This document shows positions 33,295 through 42,695 of a stretch of DNA of 64,000 nucleotides, in pieces (the stretch's first letter is position 1; every line of letters starts with the position of its first letter). The DNA lies in assembly GCF_040394755.1 (NCBI RefSeq), contig NZ_JBEBRQ010000007.1. One strand, given 5' to 3'. Made by a program: the position numbers and the translations under genes. The notes under the pieces were generated by a model. The model did not search any database and had not been told where the DNA came from. It worked only from the letters and a program-made list of their open reading frames with translations. Source of the DNA: Castellaniella defragrans_A (GTDB lineage Bacteria; Pseudomonadota; Gammaproteobacteria; Burkholderiales; Burkholderiaceae_B).

Positions 33295-33807
33295 ATGAAA
33301 ACCAAATCCTTTCTGGCGATTTCCTCCATTGCGCTGGCCTCCGCCCTGACGCTGCCGCTGGCCGCCTCTGCCCAGCCCGGCGGCAGCTCGTCGTGCGGCC
33401 CGCAAGGCAAGCACATGCAACATGACGCCAAGGGTCCGGGCGCGATGTGGGGCCATGGGATGCGTGCCCTGGACCTCACCGAGGCCCAGCGCGACCAGCT
33501 TTTCAAGCTGCGCCAGGAGCAGGCGCAGGCGTTCTATGACCAGCACAAGGCCGAGCGCGCCGCAGCGGCCAAGCTGCGCGAACTCAGCAATGCCGACACT
33601 TTCGATGAGGCGCAGGCCCAGAGTCTGGCGCAGGAATTGGGCAATGCCCAAGCGCAGCTGGCCCTGCTGCGGGCGCAACAGCATGCGAAATTCCTGGCAG
33701 TGCTGACGCCCGAGCAGCGCACGAAACTGGCCGAGATGAAAAAGCACGATCGTCATGACGGGGGTCATGGCATGAACCATGAGGGTAAAAAACGCCCCCG
33801 TTCCTGA
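33295..33807 (+). CDS. Spy/CpxP-family periplasmic chaperone-like protein
   Basis: A 170-residue secreted protein: signal peptide (residues 1-26, cut after ASA), then a helical body with the two LTxxQ-type motifs of the Spy/CpxP family (LTEAQRDQLFKLRQEQ and LTPEQRTKLAEM) and a His/Met-rich tail (KKHDRHDGGHGMNHEG). Spy acts as a cradle-shaped, ATP-independent chaperone. The His- and Met-rich ends may also bind metal. It follows a BaeSR-like system, which controls spy in E. coli. ATG 33295 is preceded by AAGGAG. Confidence 0.82.
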   Translation: MKTKSFLAISSIALASALTLPLAASAQPGGSSSCGPQGKHMQHDAKGPGAMWGHGMRALDLTEAQRDQLFKLRQEQAQAFYDQHKAERAAAAKLRELSNADTFDEAQAQSLAQELGNAQAQLALLRAQQHAKFLAVLTPEQRTKLAEMKKHDRHDGGHGMNHEGKKRPRS

Positions 33808-33876
33808 TGGTTCGATGAATGGCCGGATGCCTGATGGATGGGGGTCCGGCGCTTGAAAGTTTCCCCTGGCAAACCG

Positions 33877-33914
33877 CACCCCAAAAACTGGACCATGGTC
33901 CAGTTTTTGGGGTG
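33877..33914. terminator. bidirectional terminator inside a perfect 38-bp palindrome
   Basis: The 19-base arms (CACCCCAAAAACTGGACCA and its complement) meet with no spacer. Read as a hairpin, the core CTGGAC-CATG-GTCCAG is followed by TTTTT on either strand, a symmetrical intrinsic terminator. It lies between the converging spy-like and NlpC genes. Confidence 0.8.
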
Positions 33915-33959
33915 TTTCGCATGGCGCCGTATGGGGTGGTTGCTGGGTGCGAATCCGCC

Positions 33960-34469
33960 TCAATCCACGAACACAGTCCGCGCCGATTCGAAATGCCGGC
34001 GGTAATAGGGGCTGTCCAGCGAATCGATCCGCACCTGGCCGCCCGTCGAGGGCGCGTTGATGAAGCGGCCATCCCCCATATAGATCCCCATGTGCGAGTT
34101 TGACCGCCCCAGCGTGTCGAAAAAGACGAAATCCCCGGGCCTGAGTTTGCTGCGGGCAATCGGGCGGCTGAGGCGGGCGATCTGTGCCGTGCTGTGGGGC
34201 AGCGCGGTGTCGGTGGCTGTGCTGAATACGTATTTCACCAGGCCGCTGCAGTCGAACCCTTGGGCGGGCCGTGCGCTACCGTAGCGGTAGTCGGATTGCA
34301 GCAGGCTGAGCGCCGTCATGACGACCTCGGTGCGCCGGGCCGGATCGACGCGCGGGCCGGATTCGGTGGCCGTGCGCGTTCCCGGCCCGGCGCAGGCGGC
34401 CAGCAGCAGTGTCAGCCCGATGGCCAGGCCGCGTATTCCATGAGAAAGTTGCTCAGCCCGGATGCTCAT
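33960..34469 (-). CDS. NlpC/P60-family lipoprotein, cell-wall hydrolase
   Basis: A 169-residue protein with a lipoprotein signal (LLLAAC, lipidated Cys26) and a NlpC/P60 cysteine-peptidase domain: catalytic Cys74 in GFDCSGLVKYVF, then LRPGDFVFFD and the histidine in SHMGIYMGDGRFI. It should cut peptide bonds in peptidoglycan stems, as Spr/MepS does. It is read towards the palindromic terminator and lies upstream of no obvious partner. The yggS gene ends 34 bases before its start region on the same strand. Confidence 0.88.
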   Translation of the reverse strand: MSIRAEQLSHGIRGLAIGLTLLLAACAGPGTRTATESGPRVDPARRTEVVMTALSLLQSDYRYGSARPAQGFDCSGLVKYVFSTATDTALPHSTAQIARLSRPIARSKLRPGDFVFFDTLGRSNSHMGIYMGDGRFINAPSTGGQVRIDSLDSPYYRRHFESARTVFVD

Positions 34470-34503
34470 GTGCTGGGTCCCCTCGTGCTGGTTTTTCTGG
34501 CGT

Positions 34504-35298
34504 TCAGCCTGTTTTTGCTGCGCCCTCGGGCCAGTAGTGACTGTCGGGCAGGGCGCGCGCGCCGAAGATCGCCTGGCCCACGCGCACGGTCGTCGCGCCT
34601 TCCTCGATGGCCCATTCGAAGTCGCCCGACATGCCCATGGACAGTTCCTGGAAGCATTCGCCCGACGGGGCGTCCTGTTGCAGCCGGTCGCGCAGGCTGC
34701 GCAGCCGCTGGAAGCAGGGCCGCACGCGGCGCTCGTCGGATGAGAACAGGGCCAGCGTCATCAGGCCGCGCACGCGCAGCGCGGAAAACGCGGGCAGGGC
34801 GCGCGCGAAATCGAGGACCTCGTCGGGCGGCAGGCCGAATTTGCTGGCCTCGTCCGAGGTATTGACCTGCACGAACACGTCGAGCGCGCGGCCCTCGTCC
34901 TGCAGGCGCCGGTCGAGGGCCTCGGCCACGCGCAGGCTGTCGAGCGCCTGGAATTCGCTGGCGAATCGGGCCACGACCTTGGCCTTGTTGGTCTGCAGGT
35001 GTCCGATGATGGCCCATTTCAGGTCGTGGAGCCCGGTGGTGGCCTGCCATTTACTGTAGGCCTCCTGGACCTTGTTTTCCCCGAGCTCCCGGCAGCCAGC
35101 GGCATAGGCCAGGCGGATGCGGGTTTCGTCCACGGTCTTGCTCACGGGCAGCAGGCGCACGCTGCCGGGGGCGCGCCCCGCGCGGGCGCAGGCGGCGTCG
35201 ATGCGCGCGCGGATGTCGGCGATGTTGGCGCGCAGTTCGTCCAGGGAGGCGGCGGTTGGATATCCGGTCTGCGGGGTTTCGGGGCTTTGCGGACTCAC
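34504..35298 (-). CDS. yggS: YggS/PLPBP-family pyridoxal-phosphate homeostasis protein
   Basis: A 264-residue TIM-barrel protein that binds pyridoxal phosphate and keeps the cofactor pool balanced. The lysine that forms the Schiff base is Lys54 in LLPVSKTVDETRIRLAY, followed by GENKVQEAYSKW, IGHLQTNKAK and the phosphate-binding end MGMSGDFEWAIEEGATTVRVG. The start is chosen as GTG 35298; no ATG lies nearby in frame, and this choice leaves an N-terminus about 20-25 residues longer than the E. coli protein. It is divergent from recC. Confidence 0.87.
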   Translation of the reverse strand: MSPQSPETPQTGYPTAASLDELRANIADIRARIDAACARAGRAPGSVRLLPVSKTVDETRIRLAYAAGCRELGENKVQEAYSKWQATTGLHDLKWAIIGHLQTNKAKVVARFASEFQALDSLRVAEALDRRLQDEGRALDVFVQVNTSDEASKFGLPPDEVLDFARALPAFSALRVRGLMTLALFSSDERRVRPCFQRLRSLRDRLQQDAPSGECFQELSMGMSGDFEWAIEEGATTVRVGQAIFGARALPDSHYWPEGAAKTG

Positions 35299-35484
35299 GG
35301 CAATCTCACTGCGGGTGGTATGGCATGTCTGGTCATGCTCATAGGATAACCGCAAGGGCACGCCTTGCGGACCGGTTGTGGGCGGATTGCGACGGAGACG
35401 TCTGAAATCGGGCGCTGGCCGGCTGCCGGATTGGTTCAGCGCGTTTCCCCCGGGTTTGCAGCTGCGGCCGCGGCGGGCAGCGTT

Positions 35485-38400
35485 ATGATGCAGGGTCTGG
35501 GGATCATCGACGGGGAGCCTGTGGGGGAACTGACACCGGGCCTGATGCTGGTGCATGGCAATCGGGCCGAGCAATTGCGCGATGTGCTGGTGGCCTGGCT
35601 GCGGCACGAGCCGCTGGCGCCCCTGGAGAACGAGGTCCTGCTCGTTCACAGCAATGGCATCGCACAGTGGCTGCGGCTCGCCCTGGCCCGGCGCGACACG
35701 GGTTGCGGAATTGCCGCGGGCCTGGATTTTCTGTTGCCGTCGCGCTTTCTGTGGCGGGCCTATCGCGCCGTGCTGGGACCCGGGCTGGTGCCGGAGCATT
35801 CCCCACTGGACGAGTCCGCGCTGGTCTGGCGTCTGATGCGCCTGTTGCCGCAACTCGCCGGGCAGCCTGTCTATGCGCCCCTGGCGCGTTTCCTCGCGGA
35901 CGATCCGGACATGCGCAAGCGTTTTCAACTGGCGCAAAGGCTGGCCGATCTGTTCGATCAGTATCAGGTCTATCGGGCGGACTGGCTCGATGCGTGGGCG
36001 CGGGACCGGGACGTGGTGATCGATGGGCGCGGCCAATCCGCTGCGCTGCCGCCGGAGCAGGCGTGGCAGCCGGCGCTCTGGCGGACGCTGGTGGCCGACG
36101 TGGCCGGCATGGGCGGCGCGGGGCCCTTGGGCCGTGCGGCGGTCCATGAGGCGTTCATGGGCCGGATGGCGCGGGAGGCGCCGCGCGAGCGGCCCGCCGA
36201 TGTCCCGCGCCGCATCCTGGTGTTCGGGATTTCGGCCATGCCGGGTCAGGCGCTGGAGGCCCTGGCGGCTTTGGCGCGCTGGTCTCAGATCCTCATGTGC
36301 GTGCATAATCCTTGCGCCCATTTCTGGGCCGATATCGTGCCGGATCGCGACATGCTGCGGGCCCGCTATCGGCGGCAGGCGCGCCGGCCGGGTATGCCCG
36401 ACATCCTCGACGAGACGGCCATCCACCAGCATGCGCACCCGCTGCTGGCGGCTTGGGGCAAGCAGGGCCGGGATTTCATCGGTATGCTCGATGATTTCGA
36501 CGATCCGGGCGCGCGGGAGCTTTACCGTCCCGCGTTCGCCGCGCTGCATCGGCGCATCGACGCTTTTGAAATCCTGGGGGGTGAGGCCCTGGCGCGCGCC
36601 AGCCTGTTGCGACAGTTGCAGGACGATGTGTGCGATCTGCGGCCTTTGTCGGAAACCCGGGCGCGCCAGTCAGCGGTCGATCCCGCCGTCGACGAATCCC
36701 TGCGCTTTCATGTCGCTCATAGCCCGCAGCGTGAGGTCGAGATCCTGCATGATCGCCTGCTCGATGCCTTCGATCGCGATCCGACGCTGCGGCCGCGGGA
36801 CGTCATCGTGATGGTGCCCGACATCGAGGCTTACGCGCCGCACATCCAGGCGGTCTTCGGGCTGTATGGGGCCGACGATGCGCGCGCCATTCCCTATGCG
36901 CTCGCCGATCGGGGCCAGCGCCAGGCCGATCCGCTGGTGCTGGCGCTCGGGCAATTGCTCACGCTTCCCGGGCTGCGCGTGGGCATGAGCCATGTCCTCG
37001 AATGGCTGGATGTGCCCGCCGTGCGCGCGCGGTTCGGCATCCACGAGCAGGATCTCCCAATGCTGCATGCCTGGATCGCCGATTCCAATATCCGCTGGGG
37101 CTTGAATGGCGCCCATCGCGCCGATTGGGGATTCCAGGATATGGGCGGGGGGGGCGCCGCGCCGCACACGTGGCGGTTTGGCCTGCGGCGCATGTTGCTC
37201 GGCTATGCCGCCGGCCCGGATGCGCCCGCCTGGCGGGGAATCGAGCCTTACGGCGAGCCGGGCGGCCTGGATGCGGCCCTCCTCGGGCCTCTGGAGGCGC
37301 TGGTGGGCGCGCTGGAGACGCATTGGCGGATTTTTGCCGCCCCTGGCACGCCGGCGCAGTGGCTGCGGCGCTTCCTCGACCTGGAAGCGGATCTGTTTCT
37401 CGCCGAGGACGAGCAGGACGACTACACCCTGAAGCGCTTTCGCGAGTCGGTCCGGGACTGGTTCGAGGCCTGCGAGGCCGCGGGCCTGGACGAGGCCATG
37501 CCCGCCGATATTCCAGCCGAGCATTGCCTGGCGCAGTTCGATCAGGCGGCGTTGTCGCAGCGTTTCTTTGCCGGGGCGGTCACCTTCGCCACCCTGATGC
37601 CGATGCGCGCCATTCCGTTTCGCCGCGTCTGCCTGCTGGGCATGCAGGACGGCGCTTATCCACGCATCCGGGTGCCGGCCGATTTCGACCTGATGGCCGG
37701 ACGTTACCGGCCCGGCGACCGTTCGCGCCGGGAGGACGACCGCTATCTGTTTCTCGAGGCCTTGCTGTCGGCGCGCGACCAGCTCTACATCTCGTGGGTG
37801 GGCCGCAGCATCCAGGACAATACGCCGCTGCCGCCTTCGGTGCTGGTGGCGCAATTGCAGGATCATCTGGATGCGGGATGGCGGCTCGCCGGGACGCAAG
37901 AGACGGCGATATCCGAGGCCTTGACCTGCCACCATCCGCTGCAACCGTTCAGCCGCCGTTATTTTCCGCTCGAATCGCCGCCCGGGGGCTTGTTCACCTA
38001 CGCGCGGGAATGGCGGCAGGCGCGGGACGCCGGCGCATCGGAGCAGGGCGGGGCGCTGGCCTTTCCGGCGCGCGAGGAGCCGCTGTCCCTCGATCATCTG
38101 CGGCGTTTTCTGCGCCATCCGATCCAGCGTTTCTTCCAGGACCGCCTGGGGGTCTTTTTCGAGCGCGATGGCCGCCGCAGCAACGATCACGAGCCGTATG
38201 AATTCGATGGCCTGGCCGCCTGGGGCCTGCGCGATGCGCTGCTGGAGACGGCTGCGCGCGCCTTGCGCCTGGGGCGGGACCCAGCGTCCGACCTCGATGC
38301 GCGCGTGCGGGCGTTGCGCCGTTCCGGGGCGCTGGCCGCGGGCAGCCCGGGGGAGCTGGCGGCTCGGGATCTGCGCGAAGGATTCGATGCCTTGTTGTCG

Positions 38401-39042
38401 GGCTATCAGGCGGCGTGCCGGCGCTGGCCTTTGGCCGATGAGTCGCCGATGGCGTTGCGGCATCGGGTGATGGTTTCTGATGAATATACATTAGATATCC
38501 ATGATTCCCTCGACGGCATTCGCCGGGACGCTGCCGGCGCGCGGGCGCGCTTCTTGATGCAGGCCAGCCATCTGGTCAAGGACCGGGCCTATCGGCCAAG
38601 TGCCATGGTTGCGGCATGGGTGGCGCATCTGGCGGGCCATCTGAATGGGCAGGGCTTGACGACGCTGGTTTTCAGCCCGCAAGGCAGCGTGGCCTTCGAG
38701 CCGCTGGACCCGGCGCTTGCCCGGGAATGGTTCGACGATCTGCTGCGGGGATGGGCTTGGGGCATGTGCGCGCCGTTGCCCGTCACGGTGGATTGTGCGG
38801 TGATCTGGCTGCGCCGGGGCGCGTCTGCCGAGCCGGATCATCGCGCCTGGATCGAGGCGCAGGCATGTCATGCCCGGGCGCTTGAACGCGACCCTTACCT
38901 GCGCCGGGCCTATCCGGATTTCGAGGCGTTCACCGCAGGCGGCGGCTTCGAGCATTGGGCGCGGCGCCTGTATGCGGGCTTGAGCGATGCGATTGCGACC
39001 GTGCGCGAGGCCCTGCCGGACCAGACGCAGGAGGCGCCATGA
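35485..39042 (+). CDS. recC: exodeoxyribonuclease V subunit gamma (RecC)
   Basis: An 1185-residue RecC, the subunit of RecBCD that splits the duplex and recognises Chi. The opening LTPGLMLVHGNRAEQLRDVLVAWL, the pseudo-helicase region around LLVHSNGIAQWLRLALARRDTG and the conserved FRRVCLLGMQDGAYPRIRVPADFDLM and RSRREDDRYLFLEALLSARDQLYISW are all visible. The usual Walker motif is degenerate, as in RecC. ATG 35485 and 35488 are both possible starts; neither has a strong ribosome binding site. The stop overlaps the recB start (ATGA), giving the order C-B-D. Confidence 0.92.
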   Translation: MMQGLGIIDGEPVGELTPGLMLVHGNRAEQLRDVLVAWLRHEPLAPLENEVLLVHSNGIAQWLRLALARRDTGCGIAAGLDFLLPSRFLWRAYRAVLGPGLVPEHSPLDESALVWRLMRLLPQLAGQPVYAPLARFLADDPDMRKRFQLAQRLADLFDQYQVYRADWLDAWARDRDVVIDGRGQSAALPPEQAWQPALWRTLVADVAGMGGAGPLGRAAVHEAFMGRMAREAPRERPADVPRRILVFGISAMPGQALEALAALARWSQILMCVHNPCAHFWADIVPDRDMLRARYRRQARRPGMPDILDETAIHQHAHPLLAAWGKQGRDFIGMLDDFDDPGARELYRPAFAALHRRIDAFEILGGEALARASLLRQLQDDVCDLRPLSETRARQSAVDPAVDESLRFHVAHSPQREVEILHDRLLDAFDRDPTLRPRDVIVMVPDIEAYAPHIQAVFGLYGADDARAIPYALADRGQRQADPLVLALGQLLTLPGLRVGMSHVLEWLDVPAVRARFGIHEQDLPMLHAWIADSNIRWGLNGAHRADWGFQDMGGGGAAPHTWRFGLRRMLLGYAAGPDAPAWRGIEPYGEPGGLDAALLGPLEALVGALETHWRIFAAPGTPAQWLRRFLDLEADLFLAEDEQDDYTLKRFRESVRDWFEACEAAGLDEAMPADIPAEHCLAQFDQAALSQRFFAGAVTFATLMPMRAIPFRRVCLLGMQDGAYPRIRVPADFDLMAGRYRPGDRSRREDDRYLFLEALLSARDQLYISWVGRSIQDNTPLPPSVLVAQLQDHLDAGWRLAGTQETAISEALTCHHPLQPFSRRYFPLESPPGGLFTYAREWRQARDAGASEQGGALAFPAREEPLSLDHLRRFLRHPIQRFFQDRLGVFFERDGRRSNDHEPYEFDGLAAWGLRDALLETAARALRLGRDPASDLDARVRALRRSGALAAGSPGELAARDLREGFDALLSGYQAACRRWPLADESPMALRHRVMVSDEYTLDIHDSLDGIRRDAAGARARFLMQASHLVKDRAYRPSAMVAAWVAHLAGHLNGQGLTTLVFSPQGSVAFEPLDPALAREWFDDLLRGWAWGMCAPLPVTVDCAVIWLRRGASAEPDHRAWIEAQACHARALERDPYLRRAYPDFEAFTAGGGFEHWARRLYAGLSDAIATVREALPDQTQEAP

Positions 39043-42000
39043 TCCGCGCCGCCGATATCCTGCCCGTCGATCCCCTGGCGTTTCCCTTGCGCGGCAGCCG
39101 GGTGATCGAGGCCAGCGCGGGCACAGGCAAGACCTGGACCATTGCCGCCCTGTACTTGCGCCTGGTTCTTGGGCATGGCGACCTGTCGGTGCCCCCGCGG
39201 CTGCCCGCCGAAATTCTGGTGCTGACTTTCACCGAGGCAGCGTCGCAGGAACTGCGTGATCGGGTTCGCGGGCGGCTCGCGCAGGCGGCGGCCTATTTCT
39301 ATGCCGGTGTCCAGGGCGGGCCGGCGGGCGGCGAGGCCGATGATTTCCTGCGCGGCCTGCGCGCCGCCATCGAGCAGGCGCAATGGCCGGCCTGCGCCCG
39401 GGTTCTCGATCTGGCCGCGCAGTCCATGGACGAGGCTGCGATCGGCACGATTCATGGCTGGTGCGCGCGCATGTTGCAAGAGCATGCGTTCGACAGCGGC
39501 AGTCTTTTTGATCGCCGGGTGGAGGCCGATCTGCGCGCCGTCGAGCAGGAAGCCGTGTGGGATTACTGGCGCCTGTTCGTGGCACCGCTCGATCTGGCGC
39601 GGGCTGCCCAGGTGCGCGCCTGGTGGCCCGGTCCGGCCGCGTTGCATGCGGCGCTGGGCGGCGCCTTGCATGATGACGAGTCGGCGGCGCCCGCGCCGGG
39701 TTCGCTCGAACCCTTGCTGAATGCGGCGGGCGAGCGCCGCGCCCTGGGTCTGGCGGCCTTGAAGGCGCCCTGGATCGAAGGCGCCGCCGAGTTCGGCCTC
39801 TGGCTGGAGTCCCTGGGCCGGGACTGGCCGGTGGCGGCGCGCTATTGGCAGCGCTGGATCGCAGACCTGCGGGACTGGGCCTGCGACCCGCTGGCCGAGG
39901 ACCTGGATCTGAAAACCGGCTGGGAGCGTCTGGTGCCGGCGGGCATCGCCGAGAAATGGCGCGGCGCGGGCCCGGCGCCCAGTCATCCTTTGAGCGAGCG
40001 TCTCGCCGCGCTGAAATCGGCATTGTCCGATCTGCCCGATGGCCGGATCGAGGCCGCCGGCCATGCGCTGGCCTGGATTGCCGACCGTTTGCGCGGCGAA
40101 CTGGCCCGGCAGGCCCGCATGGGATTCGATGGTTTGCTGGGCCATCTGGATAGCGCCCTGGAGGGGCCGGGCGGCGAACGCCTGGCCCAGGTGCTGCGCG
40201 CGCAGTATCCGGTGGTCCTGATCGACGAGTTCCAGGACACCGATCCGGTCCAGTACCGGATCTTCGACCGGATCTACCGCATCGCCGAGAATCGCGACGA
40301 CCTGTGCCTGGTGATGATCGGCGATCCCAAGCAGGCCATCTATGGTTTCCGGGGCGCCGATATCCATGCCTATCTGCGCGCGCGGCACGCCTGCGCGGGC
40401 CGCGTGTATACGCTGGAATGCAATTTCAGGTCTTCGCAGGCCATGGTGGCGGCGGTCAATGCTTGCTTTTCCCATGCCGACGCCCATGCGTGCGGCGGAG
40501 CGTTTCCGGCGCCGGGCGAACCCGAGGGCATCGCTTTTTATCCGGTCGGCGCCCAGGGGCGCGAGGAAATTTGGCGCTGCGGGGATGAGCCGGCGCCAGC
40601 CTTGAGCATATATTGGATCGACGCCGCGCAGCCTGACAGGCCATTGGGTTCCGGAGACTACGAGGCGCAGGCCTCGGATTGGTGCGCGCGCCGCATCGCC
40701 GGGCTCTTGTCCCAAGGGGCGTCCGGCATGGCCGGTTTCGTGTGCGGCGCCGATCTGCAACTGGTCAGGCCAGCCGACATCGCCGTCCTGGTGAATACGC
40801 ACGCCGAGGCGCGGCGGGTGCGCCAGGCTTTGGCGCGCCTCGGCGTGCGCAGCGTCTATCTGTCGGAGCGCGAATCGGTCTACGAGACACCGCAAGCCGA
40901 CGAACTGCGTCATTGGCTGGCCGCCTGCGCTGATCCCGAGGACGGTCGCGCCGTGCGCACGGCGCTCGCCACACCTGCGCTGGCCTTGTCGTGGTGGACG
41001 CTCGAACACCTGGCGGCTGGCGAGCGTGCCTGGGAGGATGTCGTGGCGCGCTTCCAGGACTATCGTGCCTGCTGGCGCGAGCGCGGGGTCTTGCCCATGG
41101 TCCGGCGCCTGTTGCATGATTTCGGCGTGCCGGCGCGGCTGCTGGATGATGGCCGGGAAGGCGAGCGGGTCCTTACCGATATCCTGCACCTGGCCGAGCT
41201 GCTGCAGCAGGCGGCCATGCGGCTGGATGGCGAACAGGCCTTGATGCGCCATCTGGACGAACAGTGCGAAGGGGCGCCGGCTGGCGGCGACGACGCCCGC
41301 CGTGTGCGCCTGGAGAGCGACGAAGATCTGGTGCGCGTGGTCACCGTGCACAAGTCCAAGGGGCTGGAATATCCATTGGTGTTCCTGCCATTTGCCGCCC
41401 GGGCGCGTGTCGTGCAGGGGGATCGGGGGCCTTATTATTTGCATGAGAGGGGCCGGCGGCGGCGCGTGCTGCGGCCGGATGCGGATCAACTGGCGCAACT
41501 CGAACGCGAGCGCCTGGCCGAGGATGTGCGCAAGCTGTACGTGGCGTTGACGCGGGCGCGGCATGCCGTCTGGATGGCGGCGGGGCCCTTGCGGAATTTT
41601 GATCGGGACAGCGCATTGGGCCATCTGCTGGGCGGTGTGCCTGGCGGGGCGCAGGTAGCCCTGGAGCAACTGGTCGATGCCCATGTCGGGATCGCCTGGG
41701 ATATGCCGGTTGCGGCTGACGAGGCGCCTGTTTCCTGGAATCCGGTGGGTGCGGAACTGGGCGCGGCACGCGTGCCGCGCCGCAGTGCGCGCGCGTATGC
41801 CTGGTGGATTTCCAGTTATTCGGCCCTGCGGATCGAGCCGGGTCCGCGGGTGGCGGCCCGGACAGCGCAGGAGGATGTGTACCAGGAGGCTCGCCGCTTC
41901 GATCCGCCCGAGGCCGGGGATGCGCGCGGCGGGACGCCGCCGGACGCAAGCCCGGGTGGTGCCGGCCTGCATGCGTTCCCCCGGGGCAGCGAGGCAGGGA

Positions 42001-42695
42001 CTTTCCTGCACGGCTTGCTCGAATGGGCGGCGCGGCGCGGCTTTGGCGCCCTGGCGCATGATGAGGTCCGGGACATGGTCGCGCGCCGTTGCGCCGTGCG
42101 CGACTGGTCGGCATGGACCGATTCCTTGAGCGACTGGCTGCTGCGCTATGCGCGCACCGAATTCTGGCTCGCATCCGCCCCGGCGCCTGGTCTGCGCCTG
42201 GATGCCCTGGAGGCTGTCTTGCCCGAGATGGAGTTCTGGCTGCCGGCTGCTGGCGTGGATGTTCAGCGCCTCGATGCGCTGGTCAGCGCGGCAACCCTGG
42301 ATGGCGCGCCCCGGCCGCCGGCGGCGCCCATGCGCTTGAACGGCATGTTCAAGGGGTTCATCGACCTGGCGCTGCGGCACGATGGCCGGTATTACGTGAT
42401 CGACTACAAATCCAACTGGCTGGGGCCGGATGCCGCGTCCTACCATCCCGAAGCCATGCGCGCCGCGATGCTCGCCGCCCGCTACGACTTGCAATATGTC
42501 CTGTATGTGTTTGCGCTGCACCGCCAGCTCGCGGCGCGCTTGCCGGACTATGACTACGATCGGCATGTCGGCGGGGCGATCTATATGTTTCTGCGGGGAT
42601 GGGATGCGCCGGGACAGGGGCTGTTTGCCGATCGCCCGGCGCGCAGTCTGATCGAGGCGCTCGATGCCTTGTTCGACGGGCGGGGGGCGGTTTGA
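39039..42695 (+). CDS. recB: exodeoxyribonuclease V subunit beta (RecB)
   Basis: A 1218-residue protein: the 3'-5' UvrD-type helicase plus nuclease of RecBCD. Walker A is IEASAGTGKTWTIAALY (about residues 22-38), motif II VLIDEFQDTDPVQY (about 391), IYGFRGADIHAYLRAR, VTVHKSKGLEYPLVFLP and KLYVALTRARHAVW (about 831). The C-terminal nuclease carries the acidic motif YYVIDYKSNWLG (about 1117-1128). It degrades and unwinds DNA from double-strand ends until Chi and then loads RecA. The start ATG 39039 overlaps recC, and the TGA overlaps the recD ATG by one base. Confidence 0.93.
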   Translation: MIRAADILPVDPLAFPLRGSRVIEASAGTGKTWTIAALYLRLVLGHGDLSVPPRLPAEILVLTFTEAASQELRDRVRGRLAQAAAYFYAGVQGGPAGGEADDFLRGLRAAIEQAQWPACARVLDLAAQSMDEAAIGTIHGWCARMLQEHAFDSGSLFDRRVEADLRAVEQEAVWDYWRLFVAPLDLARAAQVRAWWPGPAALHAALGGALHDDESAAPAPGSLEPLLNAAGERRALGLAALKAPWIEGAAEFGLWLESLGRDWPVAARYWQRWIADLRDWACDPLAEDLDLKTGWERLVPAGIAEKWRGAGPAPSHPLSERLAALKSALSDLPDGRIEAAGHALAWIADRLRGELARQARMGFDGLLGHLDSALEGPGGERLAQVLRAQYPVVLIDEFQDTDPVQYRIFDRIYRIAENRDDLCLVMIGDPKQAIYGFRGADIHAYLRARHACAGRVYTLECNFRSSQAMVAAVNACFSHADAHACGGAFPAPGEPEGIAFYPVGAQGREEIWRCGDEPAPALSIYWIDAAQPDRPLGSGDYEAQASDWCARRIAGLLSQGASGMAGFVCGADLQLVRPADIAVLVNTHAEARRVRQALARLGVRSVYLSERESVYETPQADELRHWLAACADPEDGRAVRTALATPALALSWWTLEHLAAGERAWEDVVARFQDYRACWRERGVLPMVRRLLHDFGVPARLLDDGREGERVLTDILHLAELLQQAAMRLDGEQALMRHLDEQCEGAPAGGDDARRVRLESDEDLVRVVTVHKSKGLEYPLVFLPFAARARVVQGDRGPYYLHERGRRRRVLRPDADQLAQLERERLAEDVRKLYVALTRARHAVWMAAGPLRNFDRDSALGHLLGGVPGGAQVALEQLVDAHVGIAWDMPVAADEAPVSWNPVGAELGAARVPRRSARAYAWWISSYSALRIEPGPRVAARTAQEDVYQEARRFDPPEAGDARGGTPPDASPGGAGLHAFPRGSEAGTFLHGLLEWAARRGFGALAHDEVRDMVARRCAVRDWSAWTDSLSDWLLRYARTEFWLASAPAPGLRLDALEAVLPEMEFWLPAAGVDVQRLDALVSAATLDGAPRPPAAPMRLNGMFKGFIDLALRHDGRYYVIDYKSNWLGPDAASYHPEAMRAAMLAARYDLQYVLYVFALHRQLAARLPDYDYDRHVGGAIYMFLRGWDAPGQGLFADRPARSLIEALDALFDGRGAV

